Assembly: GCA_910579995.1 (NCBI GenBank)
Contig: CAJTWH010000001.1
Coordinates: 142,884-206,883, forward strand
DNA length: 64,000 nucleotides
Direction: 5' to 3'
From: an uncultured Muribaculaceae bacterium
Lineage (GTDB): Bacteria > Bacteroidota > Bacteroidia > Bacteroidales > Muribaculaceae
Of this stretch, positions 1 to 9,488 are shown piece after piece (the first letter of the stretch is position 1; every line of letters starts with the position of its first letter). Below the pieces are notes generated by a model, which was not told where the DNA came from, did no database searches, and saw only the letters and a list, made by a program, of their open reading frames with translations. The position numbers were made by a program, and so were the translations under genes.

Positions 1-804
1 TATAGCGCGGAGAACGGATGTTCCTACTGCGCATACCTGATGGCCGGCGTCTTTGGCTGCGTTTACGGTGTCTACGAGCTCTTGGCTGGCGTCCATCTGC
101 TCGGAGTCCATGCGGTGCTTTGTGAGGTCTTCCACGTCGATTTCGCGGAATGCGCCAAGGCCGCTGTGGATGGTGATGAACGATTCTTTAACACCCTTGA
201 TTTTCAAGCGGGTGATAAGGCTGCGCGAGAAGTGCAGACCGGCAGCCGGAGCTACCACAGCACCTTCTTTTTCGGCGAAGATACATTGATAGTCTTCGAG
301 GTCGCGGGGTTCGGGCTCTCGTTTGATGTAAGGAGGCAGCGGAGTCATGCCCAGAGAGTAGAGAGCCTCTTTGAATTCGTCATGCGGCCCGTCGTAGAGG
401 AAGCGGAGCGTACGGCCACGCGAGGTGGTGTTGTCGATAACCTCGGCAACCATCGAGTCGTCCTCGCCGAAGTAAAGTTTATTGCCAATGCGGATCTTGC
501 GCGCCGGTTCTACCAGCACATCCCAGAATTTGTTTTCGGCGTTGAGCTCGCGCAGCAGGAATACCTCTATGCGAGCCCCGGTCTTCTCTTTGTTGCCGTA
601 GAGCAATGCGGGGAAGACGCGTGTGTCGTTGAATACCATCACGTCGCCATCGTTGAAAAACTCAAGGATGTCTTTGAAGATATGATGAGAGATTTCGCCT
701 GTGCGACGGTTTACTACCATCAGACGGGCTTCGTCGCGTTCGGGAAGCGGGTGACTTGCTATAAGCTCGTCGGGGAGATTGAATTTGAATTGTGATAGTT
801 TCAT
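1..804 (-). CDS. queA: S-adenosylmethionine:tRNA ribosyltransferase-isomerase (partial, 3' end outside window)
   Basis: QueA transfers and isomerises the ribosyl part of S-adenosylmethionine onto 7-aminomethyl-7-deazaguanine in tRNA, making epoxyqueuosine in the cytoplasm. Reading the minus strand from the ATG at 804 gives [19 protein letters not shown], the usual QueA start, followed by a typical [13 protein letters not shown] stretch, FNDTRVFPA and, near the edge, APAAGLHFS. The frame is open to position 1, so about 268 residues of the roughly 350 expected are present. It is the last visible gene of the ftsX-DUF3098-uppP-truB-queA run, 51 bp after truB. Family assignment is secure. Confidence 0.95.
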   Translation of the reverse strand, partial: MKLSQFKFNLPDELIASHPLPERDEARLMVVNRRTGEISHHIFKDILEFFNDGDVMVFNDTRVFPALLYGNKEKTGARIEVFLLRELNAENKFWDVLVEPARKIRIGNKLYFGEDDSMVAEVIDNTTSRGRTLRFLYDGPHDEFKEALYSLGMTPLPPYIKREPEPRDLEDYQCIFAEKEGAVVAPAAGLHFSRSLITRLKIKGVKESFITIHSGLGAFREIDVEDLTKHRMDSEQMDASQELVDTVNAAKDAGHQVCAVGTSVLRAI

Positions 805-855
805 ATTTCGGTCGAAGACGTGTTGAGGAGCGCTTGTATATTTTTCTTATTTTTT

Positions 856-1572
856 CTATTTTTGAGTGTCGGGCATTTCTATGTCGACAGTCCGTATCAA
901 CTCGGCTGCCTGCTCAACTGTAAGACATTTGTCTACAGTGACATTGCCTACCCTTGTGCGGCGCAGAGCCGTGAGGTGAGCCCCGCTGCCGAGAGCCTCG
1001 CCGATGTCGCGGGCAAGGGCGCGGATATAGGTGCCTTTGCTGCATACCACTCTTATCTGCAGGCTGTTGTTTTCGGCGTCGAAGTCTTGCAGCTCAAACT
1101 CGTCGATTACAAGTATCTTGGCCTTGAGCTCTACTTCTTCGCCTTTGCGCGCGAGGTCGTAGGCACGTTGCCCTTCAATCTTGCATGCCGAGTAGGCCGG
1201 CGGTATCTGCTCTATGCGTCCTTTGAATCTTTCCAGTGTCGATTCAATGAGCTCCCGGGTGATATGGCCGGTGGGGTAGGTGGCGTCGATTTCTGTCTCG
1301 AGGTCAAAGGAAGGGGTAGTCGCGCCCAATTGTATTGTGGCGATATATTCTTTCACGCCGGCCTGCAGCTCGTCAATGCGTTTGGTGGCACGGCCGGTGC
1401 ATATTATCATCACTCCGGTGGCGAGAGGATCCAATGTGCCGGCATGGCCGACTTTGAGCTTCTTGACTTTCATGCGTCGCTGGAGCGCACCGCGCACGCG
1501 TTTTACAGCGTCGAACGAGGTCCACTCCAAGGGCTTGTCGATATATAATACTTCGCCGTCGATAAAATTCAT
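856..1572 (-). CDS. truB: tRNA pseudouridine(55) synthase TruB
   Basis: TruB makes pseudouridine 55 in the T loop of tRNAs. The 238-residue protein has the catalytic motif HAGTLDPLATG with the nucleophile at Asp48, the same number as in E. coli TruB, preceded by IDKPLEWTSFDAV. The C-terminal part carries the KGTYIRALARDIGEALG segment of the family. The ATG at 1572 shares one base with the stop of uppP (TGATG), which points to translational coupling. The length fits the short TruB form without a long PUA extension. Confidence 0.96.
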   Translation of the reverse strand: MNFIDGEVLYIDKPLEWTSFDAVKRVRGALQRRMKVKKLKVGHAGTLDPLATGVMIICTGRATKRIDELQAGVKEYIATIQLGATTPSFDLETEIDATYPTGHITRELIESTLERFKGRIEQIPPAYSACKIEGQRAYDLARKGEEVELKAKILVIDEFELQDFDAENNSLQIRVVCSKGTYIRALARDIGEALGSGAHLTALRRTRVGNVTVDKCLTVEQAAELIRTVDIEMPDTQK

Positions 1573-2438
1573 CAGATCACTCCGTAACCTTTAGCGATGC
1601 ACAAGGCACCAACTATCAGACAGTATACTGCAAACCATACCAGTTTGCCTTTCTTTACAATCGAGAGCATCCATTTGCAGGCAAGACAGCCCACTATGAA
1701 TGAGGCGAGGAAGCCTGTCAGAATCGCAGCCCAGCCGATTTCGGGTGTGGCGGCTCCGGCAGCGGCGTCGATAGCTTCTACGCTGAAGATATCTTTCATG
1801 TCAAGGAGTGCCTCGCCAAGGATGGGGATGATGACCATCAGGAAGGAGAACTGAGCCACCTGCTCGCGTTTGTCGCCAATCAATATGCCGGTGGCAATGG
1901 TTGTGCCTGAGCGCGAGAGGCCGGGCAGAACGGCTACAGCCTGCGCGCAGCCGATGACAAAGGCGTCGACAAAATTGATGTCGCGCGGTTTGTAGACGCG
2001 CCCGGTAAGGCGGTCGGTGGTAAGCGGGCGTGTGCGGAAGAAGTATGAGAACGACAGCAGCGCGGCCGTCACGCACAGGCATACGCCTACAAGCGTCAGC
2101 TCCTGTCCGAAGAAAGTCTCGATAGTGTCTTTAAAGCATACACCTACAATGCCGATAGGAATGCACGATACAAGAATCTTGCATACATACATGAAGCGGT
2201 CGTCGCGGCGGAATGTGAAGAACGACACCACAAGCGGCCAGAACTCACGCCACAATATTACGATGGTGCTCAGCACGGTGGCTACATGGAGCATGACGTC
2301 GAACTGCAGGCTCTGGGCTCCGCTCAGGTCAAGGCCGAGAAATTCTCTGAAAATCTCAAGATGTCCCGATGAGCTGATTGGCAGATACTCAGCCAATCCC
2401 TGCACGATACCTAAAATAAGTGCGTCGATTATATCCAT
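1572..2438 (-). CDS. uppP: Undecaprenyl-diphosphatase UppP (BacA)
   Basis: This integral membrane phosphatase recycles undecaprenyl diphosphate to the monophosphate carrier lipid used for peptidoglycan and O-antigen. The 288 residues contain both signature motifs: EYLPISSSGH at residues 17-26 and LPGLSRSGTT near residue 170, and about eight hydrophobic segments. It lies 3 bp after the DUF3098 gene and overlaps truB by one base, in a gene order (ftsX, DUF3098, uppP, truB, queA) commonly seen in Bacteroidota. Confidence 0.96.
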   Translation of the reverse strand: MDIIDALILGIVQGLAEYLPISSSGHLEIFREFLGLDLSGAQSLQFDVMLHVATVLSTIVILWREFWPLVVSFFTFRRDDRFMYVCKILVSCIPIGIVGVCFKDTIETFFGQELTLVGVCLCVTAALLSFSYFFRTRPLTTDRLTGRVYKPRDINFVDAFVIGCAQAVAVLPGLSRSGTTIATGILIGDKREQVAQFSFLMVIIPILGEALLDMKDIFSVEAIDAAAGAATPEIGWAAILTGFLASFIVGCLACKWMLSIVKKGKLVWFAVYCLIVGALCIAKGYGVI

Positions 2439-2441
2439 TTC

Positions 2442-2729
2442 TTATTTCTTTTTTCCGAATGGCAGGCGCTTCGGATCGATGATGATTGCCGCACCCATGG
2501 CCACGAAGCCGAGGAAAGCTATTGCCGGGCCTACAACTATGCGGCGGGTGCTGAAAATATCTGCGTTGAATTCTTCTGTGCCTGAGCCACTTCCGAGCAT
2601 GAGCACGAAGCCAAGCACTATCATCGCTCCGGCTATTGCCATCGCAATGAAGTTGCCGCGCTCAAGCGGCATGCCGGTGCTTGATTTCTCAAATTGCTCG
2701 GCTGTACTTTTTATCTGTTTTGTTGCCAT
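2442..2729 (-). CDS. DUF3098 family small membrane protein
   Basis: A 95-residue protein with two predicted membrane segments (about residues 25-45 and 60-82) and a basic C-terminus ending in PFGKKK. The ATG at 2729 is preferred over upstream starts, since those would overlap ftsX and give a non-hydrophobic leader unlike the family. DUF3098 proteins are typically found between ftsX and uppP in Bacteroidota, as here. No biochemical role is known to me; the context suggests a cell-envelope or division role, which is inference only. Confidence 0.8.
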   Translation of the reverse strand: MATKQIKSTAEQFEKSSTGMPLERGNFIAMAIAGAMIVLGFVLMLGSGSGTEEFNADIFSTRRIVVGPAIAFLGFVAMGAAIIIDPKRLPFGKKK

Positions 2730-2737
2730 TATCTTTT

Positions 2738-3613
2738 TTACTTTAAAAACATTTCGTCGTATGACGCTCTCAGATAGCGGTTTGAAGCTACGAGAGCAGT
2801 CAGTGCTGTTATTGCCGACCCTATGATGACCATGCCGGCGCATATAGCCGCTGTCGATTCCCAACTCAGCAACTCGGCGCACATCGGCTCAAGCTGAGGG
2901 ACGTAATATCGCAGCGCCAGAATCACCGTAGAAGCTCCGACACCTGCCAAAAAGCCATCGCGCATACCTGCCAAGACAAACGGACGACGTATGAATCCGG
3001 GCGTCGCGCCTACGAGTTTCATCGTGTGTATGATGAAGCGTCGGCCGTAGATTGACAGGCTTACGGTGTTGCCGATCAGCGCGATAGATACTATGAGGAG
3101 CAGGAGAGCCAAGCCTGATAATACTATCGTTGTCCGCTCTACCATCGCGTCCACACCCTCTATCACGGCAGTCTCGCTGTTGACTTCCGCTACACCGGGC
3201 ATATCGGCGATAAACACAGACAGGGCCGCAATGCTGTCGGCCGAAGCATAGGCCGGCCGTACTTTCACGTCAAATTCGGGACTGTAAGGATTGCCGTCGG
3301 CAATAGAGGCTATATCCTGCCCCATGAGCTCGCTCTCCGCCGCAAGAATCTCTTCTGCCGACGAAAAGGTGAAGCTCGCAACTCCGGCGTTGTTGAGCAG
3401 GCAGGTCTTCATTGCGTTGACCTGATCGGCAGCGCAATCCTTCTCCATCACAGCCACAAAACCGATATTGCGTTGCACCTGACTTTGGAGCTGCGCGCCG
3501 GCAAGCCCGGTCATCGCCACGAGCCCGAGCAATACAAGAACAAGGGCGACACTGACCATCGATGTCAGCCTCGCTCCAAGAGTGGAAATTCGTTTGCCTC
3601 GGCGTTTACTCAT
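2738..3613 (-). CDS. ftsX: Cell division protein FtsX
   Basis: FtsX is the membrane partner of the FtsE ATPase and activates peptidoglycan hydrolases at the division site. The 291-residue protein has an N-terminal membrane segment (about residues 18-42), an extracytoplasmic domain, and three C-terminal membrane segments with the loop KLVGATPGFIRRPFVLAG, which is characteristic of FtsX. No ftsE is adjacent in the window. It is the first gene of the operon and has a well-formed promoter upstream (3658-3689). Confidence 0.93.
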   Translation of the reverse strand: MSKRRGKRISTLGARLTSMVSVALVLVLLGLVAMTGLAGAQLQSQVQRNIGFVAVMEKDCAADQVNAMKTCLLNNAGVASFTFSSAEEILAAESELMGQDIASIADGNPYSPEFDVKVRPAYASADSIAALSVFIADMPGVAEVNSETAVIEGVDAMVERTTIVLSGLALLLLIVSIALIGNTVSLSIYGRRFIIHTMKLVGATPGFIRRPFVLAGMRDGFLAGVGASTVILALRYYVPQLEPMCAELLSWESTAAICAGMVIIGSAITALTALVASNRYLRASYDEMFLK

Positions 3614-3657
3614 AAGCTTTTGTGCGACCGACAGGCCACACCAATCCTAAATTCGTG

Positions 3658-3689
3658 CAAATTTACAAAAAAATCCTCTCCCCGACAAA
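3658..3689 (-). promoter_or_regulatory. Promoter for the ftsX operon
   Basis: On the minus strand TTTG (3686-3689) is followed after 20 bp by TAAATTTG (3658-3665), matching the Bacteroidota -33/-7 consensus. It lies 45 bp upstream of the ftsX ATG. Confidence 0.7.
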
Positions 3690-3848
3690 CTTTTTTTCAA
3701 CTCTATGCTCTACACATAAACTTTGCAACTATCAGGGGCATTTGGTTGTTATTAGTGTAGATAAGTTTTTGTAAAATAAAACTGTGACTTTTGCGTTAGA
3801 CTATAAATTTTCGACTTCGGCTTGCTGAAGTTTTTTATACTTGATATT

Positions 3849-4280
3849 ATGAAAATGAAATTTTTTTATGCACTCTTGTGCGCCGGTGCGATGTGCTTGG
3901 CTTCGTGTGGCAGTTCCCGCACCGCTACTACCGCTGACCTTAGCGGCGATTGGAATGTGGTGGCCGTGAACGGCAATGATGTCGTGCTCACCGACGATGC
4001 CGAGCAGCCCTATCTCAGCTTCGACACTGCCAACGGACAAATCTCCGGCATGGCGGGCTGCAACCGCGTCATGGGCGGCTTCGACGTGGCTGCCACCGCC
4101 GATGGCAAACTCAGCCTCGGCCAGATGGGCGCCACACGGATGATGTGCCCCGATATGTCGCTTGAAGACAGCATTTTGAAGGCCTGCGGCGAAGTCGCTT
4201 CTTTCAAGACCGGTGAAAACGGCAATCTCGAATTGTGCAACGCCGCCGGACAGACCGTGATGACTCTCTCGCGCCGTTAA
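3849..4280 (+). CDS. META/HslJ-like lipoprotein
   Basis: A 143-residue exported protein. The N-terminus has a lipoprotein signal ending in LASC, so Cys would be lipidated. The remaining region holds a single META (HslJ-type) domain: [13 protein letters not shown] at the start, [12 protein letters not shown] in the centre and MGATRMMC later, all typical. Proteins of this family bind unknown ligands; E. coli HslJ is linked to heat shock and novobiocin tolerance. The ATG at 3849 is chosen because it gives a clean signal peptide; a second in-frame ATG at 3855 is possible. The stop codon overlaps the stop of rfbB on the other strand. Confidence 0.85.
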   Translation: MKMKFFYALLCAGAMCLASCGSSRTATTADLSGDWNVVAVNGNDVVLTDDAEQPYLSFDTANGQISGMAGCNRVMGGFDVAATADGKLSLGQMGATRMMCPDMSLEDSILKACGEVASFKTGENGNLELCNAAGQTVMTLSRR

Positions 4281-5404
4281 CCGCCATACATCTCGGCGTA
4301 GTACTTCAGATAGTCTCCCGAGGTGATATTGTCGAGCCAAGCCTGATTGTCGAGATACCATCTTACGGTTTTCTCGATACCCTCCTCAAATTGGAGCGAC
4401 GGTTCCCAGCCAAGTTCACTCTGGAGCTTGCGAGAGTCGATGGCATAGCGCAGGTCGTGGCCGGCGCGGTCGGTGACGTAGGTGATGAGGTCAAGACTAT
4501 GGCCTTCGGGATTGTCTAAAAGTCGGTCGGTGGTGGCGATTATCACTTTTATGAGGTCGATATTGCGCCATTCATTGAAGCCTCCGATATTGTAGGTGTC
4601 GCCGGGACGGCCTCGATGGAATATCAGGTCGATGGCCCGGGCATGGTCTTCTACATAGAGCCAGTCGCGGACATTCTCACCCTTGCCGTATACCGGCAGG
4701 GGTTTTCTATTTCTTATATTGTTGATAAACAGTGGTATCAGTTTCTCCGGAAATTGGTAGGGACCGTAGTTGTTGGAGCAGTTTGTCACGAGCGTGGGCA
4801 TGCCGTAGGTGTCGTGATATGCCCGCACGAAGTGGTCGCTCGAGGCTTTCGAGGCCGAGTAGGGTGAGTGAGGAGCATATTTCGAGGTCTCAAGGAAATA
4901 GTCTTTCCCGAACGCGAGATGGTGGCCTTCAGAAGAGGCTGCCGTGCTGAATGGCGACTCGCACCCGTCGGGTTCGGTGATTTCGAGAGCGCCGTAGACC
5001 TCGTCGGTGGAGATATGGTAGAACAGCTTGCCCTCGAAGCCCTCCGGACGGCTTTCCCAATATTCTTTTGCTGCCTGCAGCAGACATAGAGTGCCAATAA
5101 CGTTGGTTTGGGCGAAGCCGATGGGGTCTTTTATCGACCTGTCGACGTGGCTCTCGGCTGCGAGGTGTATTATGCCGTCGATTTCGTGTTCGCGCATTAT
5201 GCGTCTCACCGCCGCGAGGTCGCAGATATCGGCTTTCTCGAAGCTGTAGTTTGGCTTATCCTCAATGTCGCGCAGGTTTTCGAGGTTGCCGGCATAGGTG
5301 AGTTTGTCGAGATTCACTATCTTGTAGTCAGGATATTTGTTTACAAACAGCCGCACTACATGGCTGCCGATGAAGCCTGCGCCGCCGGTGATAAGTATGT
5401 TCAT
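4277..5404 (-). CDS. rfbB: dTDP-glucose 4,6-dehydratase
   Basis: RfbB (RmlB) converts dTDP-glucose to dTDP-4-keto-6-deoxyglucose, the second step to dTDP-L-rhamnose and related sugars. The 375-residue protein is an extended [12 protein letters not shown] near residue 7, [18 protein letters not shown], and the YSASK catalytic pair (Tyr/Lys). It overlaps rfbC by an ATGA junction. It is the last gene of the rfbA-rfbC-rfbB operon; no rfbD follows, so the reductase for dTDP-rhamnose must be elsewhere or the product is another deoxysugar. Confidence 0.96.
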   Translation of the reverse strand: MNILITGGAGFIGSHVVRLFVNKYPDYKIVNLDKLTYAGNLENLRDIEDKPNYSFEKADICDLAAVRRIMREHEIDGIIHLAAESHVDRSIKDPIGFAQTNVIGTLCLLQAAKEYWESRPEGFEGKLFYHISTDEVYGALEITEPDGCESPFSTAASSEGHHLAFGKDYFLETSKYAPHSPYSASKASSDHFVRAYHDTYGMPTLVTNCSNNYGPYQFPEKLIPLFINNIRNRKPLPVYGKGENVRDWLYVEDHARAIDLIFHRGRPGDTYNIGGFNEWRNIDLIKVIIATTDRLLDNPEGHSLDLITYVTDRAGHDLRYAIDSRKLQSELGWEPSLQFEEGIEKTVRWYLDNQAWLDNITSGDYLKYYAEMYGG

Positions 5405-5952
5405 ACAAAAGGAGTTGAGAAGTCGGTGAGTAGAGGGTGGTGTGTGTCTTTCTCGCTCAGTATGGCCTCTTCTGTAGATATCTGCCAGTCAATGCCAAGG
5501 GATGGGTCGAGTATGGATATGCCGCCATCAGATTGAGGCGCATAGTAATTGTCGCACTTGTAGTTGATTACGGCCTCTTCGCTGAGGACGGCGAAGCCGT
5601 GGGCGAAGCCGCGTGGCACGAAAAACTGCAGTTTGTTGTCGGCCGACAGCTCTACGGCCACATGCCGGCCGTAAGTCGGCGAGCCGGCGCGGAGATCCAC
5701 GGCCACATCAAGCACTCGGCCGTGAGTACATCTTACGAGTTTGGCCTGACTGAAAGGCGGACGCTGGAAGTGCAGCCCGCGCATTACTCCGCGGGTAGAG
5801 CGGCTTTCGTTGTCCTGAACGAAGTCAACCGGCCCGATAAGCCTGTCGAACTCCGCTTTTGAGTAGCTCTCGAAAAAATAACCGCGGCTGTCGTTGAATA
5901 CACGCGGTTTGAGAATCACAAGGCCTTCTATGGCCGTCGTTATAAGTTCCAT
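5401..5952 (-). CDS. rfbC: dTDP-4-dehydrorhamnose 3,5-epimerase
   Basis: RfbC (RmlC) epimerises C3 and C5 of dTDP-4-keto-6-deoxyglucose. The 183-residue cupin has the family motifs GVMRGLHFQ, the catalytic-His region, and [14 protein letters not shown]. It is fused neither to rfbD nor to rfbB, starts one base into the end of rfbA, and ends with an ATGA overlap onto rfbB, so the three genes are surely co-transcribed. Confidence 0.95.
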   Translation of the reverse strand: MELITTAIEGLVILKPRVFNDSRGYFFESYSKAEFDRLIGPVDFVQDNESRSTRGVMRGLHFQRPPFSQAKLVRCTHGRVLDVAVDLRAGSPTYGRHVAVELSADNKLQFFVPRGFAHGFAVLSEEAVINYKCDNYYAPQSDGGISILDPSLGIDWQISTEEAILSEKDTHHPLLTDFSTPFV

Positions 5953-6857
5953 CAGTCGAGTTTTCTGTAGTTGCTGCGGTCGATTTCGTCCACTACTTTC
6001 ATAAGGTATCGGCCATATTGATTCTTGAGCATTGGGCGGGCGAGCTCGATTATTTTTTCTTTCGAAATCCAGCCTCGCCGATATGCTATGCCCTCAAGAC
6101 AGGCTATCTTGAGTCCCTGACGCTTTTCAAGGACTTCTACATATATCGAGGCTTCGGCCAGAGAGTCGTGTGTGCCGGTGTCGAGCCATGCGAAACCGCG
6201 GGGCAGTGTGCCGACGCGCAGATTGCCTTCTTGGAGAAATGTCTGGTTTACGCTCGTAATCTCGAGCTCGCCGCGTGCCGACGGTTTGATTTGGAGGGCG
6301 ATGTCGACCACTTCGTTGGGGTAAAAATAGAGGCCGACAACGGCATAGTTTGACTTCGGGTGCTCGGGCTTTTCTTCAATCGAAAGGCAGTTGCCCTCGC
6401 GGTCGAACTCGGCTACACCGTAGCGCTCGGGGTCGTCGACCCAATAGCCGAAAACCGTGGCCTTGCGCTCGCGCTCTACGGCCTCTACGGCTTCGCGGAG
6501 GATACCTGTGAAGCCGGCGCCGTGAAAGATATTGTCGCCCAAGACAAGGCATACATCATCGCTGCCGATGAACTCGCGCCCGATAATGAAAGCCTGAGCC
6601 AAACCGTCGGGTGATGGCTGGGGTGCATATTCAAAGTGCACGCCATAGTCGGAGCCGTCGCCTAAAAGACGGCGGAAGCCGGGCAGGTCATCAGGGGTGG
6701 AGATGATAAGTATATCGCGAATACCGGCAAGCATCAGGGTGGATATGGGGTAATACACCATAGGCTTGTCGTAGATGGGCAGCAACTGTTTGCTCACACC
6801 CTTGGTGATGGGGTAAAGACGTGTGCCGCTGCCTCCGGCCAATACTATTCCTTTCAT
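5952..6857 (-). CDS. rfbA: Glucose-1-phosphate thymidylyltransferase
   Basis: RfbA (RmlA) makes dTDP-glucose from glucose-1-phosphate and dTTP. The 301-residue protein starts [18 protein letters not shown], the nucleotide-binding signature, followed by [15 protein letters not shown]. The ATG at 6857 is chosen since it matches the conserved family start; an upstream in-frame start at 6890 would place the promoter -7 box inside the gene. It heads the rfbACB operon. Confidence 0.96.
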   Translation of the reverse strand: MKGIVLAGGSGTRLYPITKGVSKQLLPIYDKPMVYYPISTLMLAGIRDILIISTPDDLPGFRRLLGDGSDYGVHFEYAPQPSPDGLAQAFIIGREFIGSDDVCLVLGDNIFHGAGFTGILREAVEAVERERKATVFGYWVDDPERYGVAEFDREGNCLSIEEKPEHPKSNYAVVGLYFYPNEVVDIALQIKPSARGELEITSVNQTFLQEGNLRVGTLPRGFAWLDTGTHDSLAEASIYVEVLEKRQGLKIACLEGIAYRRGWISKEKIIELARPMLKNQYGRYLMKVVDEIDRSNYRKLD

Positions 6858-6887
6858 CTGCGTTTGTGCTTGTAGAGTTAATATCTG

Positions 6888-6917
6888 CAAAGATAATACT
6901 TTTTATTCAACAACAAA
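6888..6917 (-). promoter_or_regulatory. Promoter for rfbACB
   Basis: Minus-strand TTTG (6914-6917), 18 bp, then TATCTTTG (6888-6895), a perfect Bacteroidota -7 box. It sits 30 bp before the rfbA ATG and supports that start. Confidence 0.75.
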
Positions 6918-6932
6918 GCACAGCCTCCCGCT

Positions 6933-6952
6933 AAAAAATGCAGGAGACTGCA
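6933..6952 (-). terminator. Rho-independent terminator of the sigma-factor operon
   Basis: On the minus strand a 5-bp stem TGCAG/CTGCA (6939-6952) with a four-base loop is followed at once by six T residues (6933-6938). It lies 25 bp after the end of the exported repeat protein gene. Confidence 0.6.
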
Positions 6953-6976
6953 GATGAAAGACAGAGTTTTGTATTT

Positions 6977-7651
6977 TCAAAAATGGATATCTACTTGAGC
7001 TACATCATGCTGAAGGCCGCGTGCGGCGTCGCGGGCAACCTGCGCTTCTTTGCGCGCAATCTCGCGCTGCTGTCGTGCGACTTCGCGGGCAACCCGTGCT
7101 TCTTTGCGAGCAATCTCGCGCTCCTGCCGGGCGGTTTCCCGTGCCACCCGTGCTTCGGCCCGTGCCACATCTCGTGCCACGCGGGCTTCTTCTCGCCGTG
7201 CCTGAGAGGTTTTCTTGTTGTTTGTTGTTATAGTCACAAGCGTGTTTCCGTTGGGGTCGACGATAGTCTCGACATTGCTTTCGTCGTCGCTCTTGTCCTC
7301 GTTGCTTCGCCATGATTTGACTATCGAATTACGGGTGAGGGTATAGGTGCTGGTGCCTTTGTCGTCGGTGAAGCGGTAGGAGTGGCTCGTGCGGGTCTTT
7401 ACTGCGCTGACGGCCTTTTCGCGCTCGTCCTCAAAGGCTTTGGCGAGCCGTTTGTAATACTCGTCTTTGTTGAAGTTGAGTACTGTGGTTATGCGGTAGA
7501 GCTTATGTTTCTTTGCCGTGCGGCGCTCAGAATATGTGGTTTCGACATCGTTCTTCGACTCGAGGTCGGCGATTACCCTGTCGATACGGTCTTGTGCGTA
7601 TGAGCCAAGCCCTATCAATGCTGTCAGAAGCAGTATTATGAGTTGTTTCAT
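6977..7651 (-). CDS. Exported DUF5024-like protein with C-terminal Ala/Arg/Glu repeats
   Basis: A 224-residue protein with a clear signal peptide (residues 1-19, ending SYAQ). Residues 20-140 resemble the DUF5024 family found beside ECF sigma factors in Bacteroides (TYSERRTAKKHKLYR segment); that assignment is moderate. Residues about 150-212 form a highly charged repeat region with a unit of about 18 residues built on REIARKEARVARE, likely a long helix or coiled coil. The repeats are also visible in the DNA at a 54-bp spacing. It follows the anti-sigma gene by 11 bp. Function unknown. Confidence 0.65.
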   Translation of the reverse strand: MKQLIILLLTALIGLGSYAQDRIDRVIADLESKNDVETTYSERRTAKKHKLYRITTVLNFNKDEYYKRLAKAFEDEREKAVSAVKTRTSHSYRFTDDKGTSTYTLTRNSIVKSWRSNEDKSDDESNVETIVDPNGNTLVTITTNNKKTSQARREEARVARDVARAEARVARETARQEREIARKEARVAREVARQQREIARKEAQVARDAARGLQHDVAQVDIHF

Positions 7652-7662
7652 ATCGGTGAGGT

Positions 7663-8202
7663 TTATTCTGTTATAGCTTTTTTGATTTCTTCGGCCAATG
7701 CCGGGTCGTCGATACCGGCAAGAGCGCGTCGGAGTATTATCTCATCAGGCGACTGCTCTATATGGCGTGCCTCGCGGTCGGCAAGGGCTATAAGGCTGTC
7801 GGCCATCTGCTCGGCTCCGGTAAGGTTGGCATAGATCAGTCGGATGTCGTCGATACGTTGTCCGTCGCGTATGATATAGCTGCCTTGGTAGGAGGCATAC
7901 AGAGGATCTTCGGCCGTGTTTTGGTTAAGGGCAATGCCGATTCCGACTCCGATAAGCACAGCAAGCGAGGCCGCTATGGCTATATAGCGCCGGCGGTGGC
8001 TGACGCGTCTGCGGCTCACAGAGGCATACCAGCCGAACATCGGGCGGTATTGCTCAAGCTCGGGCGCCACATGCTGCCGGGTGGAGTAATAATTGTATAT
8101 CACCTGCTCCTCGGCCGGTGAGGTGTCGCCGTCGAGAAAACGCTCTACCAGACGCACTATCTTGGCTGTATCGTCGCGGTGGAATAAGTTGGTTATCTTC
8201 AT
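7663..8202 (-). CDS. Probable anti-sigma factor (single-pass membrane protein)
   Basis: A 179-residue protein with a cytoplasmic N-terminal part (residues 1-70, containing a FLDGDTSPAEEQVIYNYY segment typical of Bacteroidota anti-sigma proteins), one membrane helix around residues 73-92 (IAIAASLAVLIGVGIGIAL) and a short periplasmic C-terminal part. It overlaps the ECF sigma gene by 4 bp (ATGA). The arrangement sigma, membrane protein, exported protein argues for sigma control; direct anti-sigma activity is inferred. Confidence 0.65.
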   Translation of the reverse strand: MKITNLFHRDDTAKIVRLVERFLDGDTSPAEEQVIYNYYSTRQHVAPELEQYRPMFGWYASVSRRRVSHRRRYIAIAASLAVLIGVGIGIALNQNTAEDPLYASYQGSYIIRDGQRIDDIRLIYANLTGAEQMADSLIALADREARHIEQSPDEIILRRALAGIDDPALAEEIKKAITE

Positions 8203-8711
8203 AGCGTGTATTGTTGTTGAAAAATTTGAGCCACATGCCGGCGGGCGCGCGACAGGGCGGTGCGCACTGCCCCTTCTGTGGTGCCGAGCAAGGTGGCTAT
8301 TGAAGCGTTGTCGTAGCCCTCGATATGCCTCAGACGCAAGAGTGTCTGCTGGCTGTCGGGCAATTGAGCCATTATGGCGTCGGCTGTCTCGCCGCGCTGT
8401 CGCTCGATATATAGCTCTTCCGGCGAGAGAGACCCCTCGATATTGTCGTCGAGAGCCACATGGCGGTCGGGGTGCAGCGCCCGCAGGGCGTTGATGGCGC
8501 CGCGCCGTGTGATCACCACGGCGAAAGCGTCGATACTGGCGATATTGTCGAGCCGCTCGCGCATGTCCCAGAGCTTGAGCATGGTATCCTGCACAATGTC
8601 GTCAGCGTCCATACCGTCGCTGACGATACGGAGAGCCTCCGACCTCAGGCGCGGAGCAAGACTGCGGGCTAATATCTCGAACTCTCTTGGGCTCATACAC
8701 CTATTAGACAC
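8199..8711 (-). CDS. ECF-type RNA polymerase sigma factor
   Basis: The 170-residue protein has the region 2 pattern DADDIVQDTMLKLWDMRERL and region 4 pattern LPDSQQTLLRLRHIEGYDNASIATLLGTTEGAVRTALSRARRHV, defining an extracytoplasmic-function sigma factor. ATG at 8711 is the longest start; the ATG at 8696 (MSPREFE) is equally plausible. It heads a three-gene operon with the anti-sigma factor and the exported repeat protein. No standard TAnnTTTG box precedes it, which is consistent with self-directed transcription, though that is inference. Confidence 0.9.
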   Translation of the reverse strand: MSNRCMSPREFEILARSLAPRLRSEALRIVSDGMDADDIVQDTMLKLWDMRERLDNIASIDAFAVVITRRGAINALRALHPDRHVALDDNIEGSLSPEELYIERQRGETADAIMAQLPDSQQTLLRLRHIEGYDNASIATLLGTTEGAVRTALSRARRHVAQIFQQQYTL

Positions 8712-8755
8712 ATCACCTGCCCAAACGTTACATCGTTTCTCAAAAAAATATTTTT

Positions 8756-8787
8756 TTTGCCGGTTTGCAATTTAAATTGTATCTTTG
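8756..8787 (+). promoter_or_regulatory. Promoter for the S24 regulator-rnhB pair
   Basis: TTTG (8756-8759), 20 bp, then TATCTTTG (8780-8787). The start ATG is 23 bp downstream. Confidence 0.7.
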
Positions 8788-8810
8788 CAACAGATTAGAT
8801 CCGTTTTACA

Positions 8811-9488
8811 ATGGCAAACAACTTAGCAGACATCGAGATGCCCTCTCAGTCGGCATCGATTGTTGACCGTATCAAGTGGCTCATAAAGCTTTCCCGCAAG
8901 AGTCAGGCTGATTTCAGCCGCCTCATCGGCCTCGACCCTGCCAATCTGTCGCGCGTGCTCACGGGCAAGACGCCGGTGGGCGAGGGACTGATTTTGCGCA
9001 TTGTAGCCAACACCGGCGTGTCGAAAGACTGGCTTATCGATGGCAGCGACGTACCTTTTCCGCGCGAGAACACTCCGAAGACGCCGCAGGGTGCGCCAAT
9101 CTATGATATCGACGTTACGGCCGGTTCTACCAAGCTCGAGCGTATGTTTACCGATGAGCACATCATCGGCCGCATGGTGCTTCCGGGGCTCAATCCCGAC
9201 AATCCCATAGTGCATGTTTCTGGCAACTCGATGGTGCCCAAGCTATTGCCCGGCTGTTATATCTCGATTCAGCCCGTATCGCTCGACGCGCCAATCATGT
9301 GGGGCAATATATATGTGGTGGTGCTGCCCGACTTCCGCCTTGTAAAATATGTGCGCCGGAATGCCGACCCGGATCTCGTCACGCTCCACAGCGCCAATCC
9401 TGATTATGAAGACGTTGAGGTGCCCCGCAAAGACATCGAGGCGCTTTATCTTGTGAAACACGTTATCAACCATGCCTCGCTTACATAA
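8811..9488 (+). CDS. HTH plus S24 peptidase-like transcriptional regulator
   Basis: A 225-residue regulator resembling phage CI/LexA. Residues about 12-75 form an XRE-type helix-turn-helix ([23 protein letters not shown]). Residues about 125-220 form the S24 domain, with the serine motif GNSMVP and a later lysine in FRLVKYVRR, the usual Ser-Lys dyad for self-cleavage. Such proteins often act in stress or SOS-like responses. No phage genes are nearby, so a resident regulator is more likely than a prophage repressor. Its end overlaps the start of rnhB by 17 bp. Confidence 0.85.
   Translation: MANNLADIEMPSQSASIVDRIKWLIKLSRKSQADFSRLIGLDPANLSRVLTGKTPVGEGLILRIVANTGVSKDWLIDGSDVPFPRENTPKTPQGAPIYDIDVTAGSTKLERMFTDEHIIGRMVLPGLNPDNPIVHVSGNSMVPKLLPGCYISIQPVSLDAPIMWGNIYVVVLPDFRLVKYVRRNADPDLVTLHSANPDYEDVEVPRKDIEALYLVKHVINHASLT

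Noticed and set aside
40..1548. Plus-strand frames of about 250 codons over queA and truB
   Set aside because: Both minus-strand genes are firmly identified; the plus frames have no domain or promoter.
7021..7313. Alternative frames through the repeat region of the exported repeat protein
   Set aside because: Open in several frames only because of the repetitive GC-rich DNA; the frame with signal peptide and operon fit is kept.
8811..9488. Prophage repressor
   Set aside because: The protein is CI/LexA-like but no integrase, capsid or lysis genes or attachment repeats surround it; rnhB follows directly.
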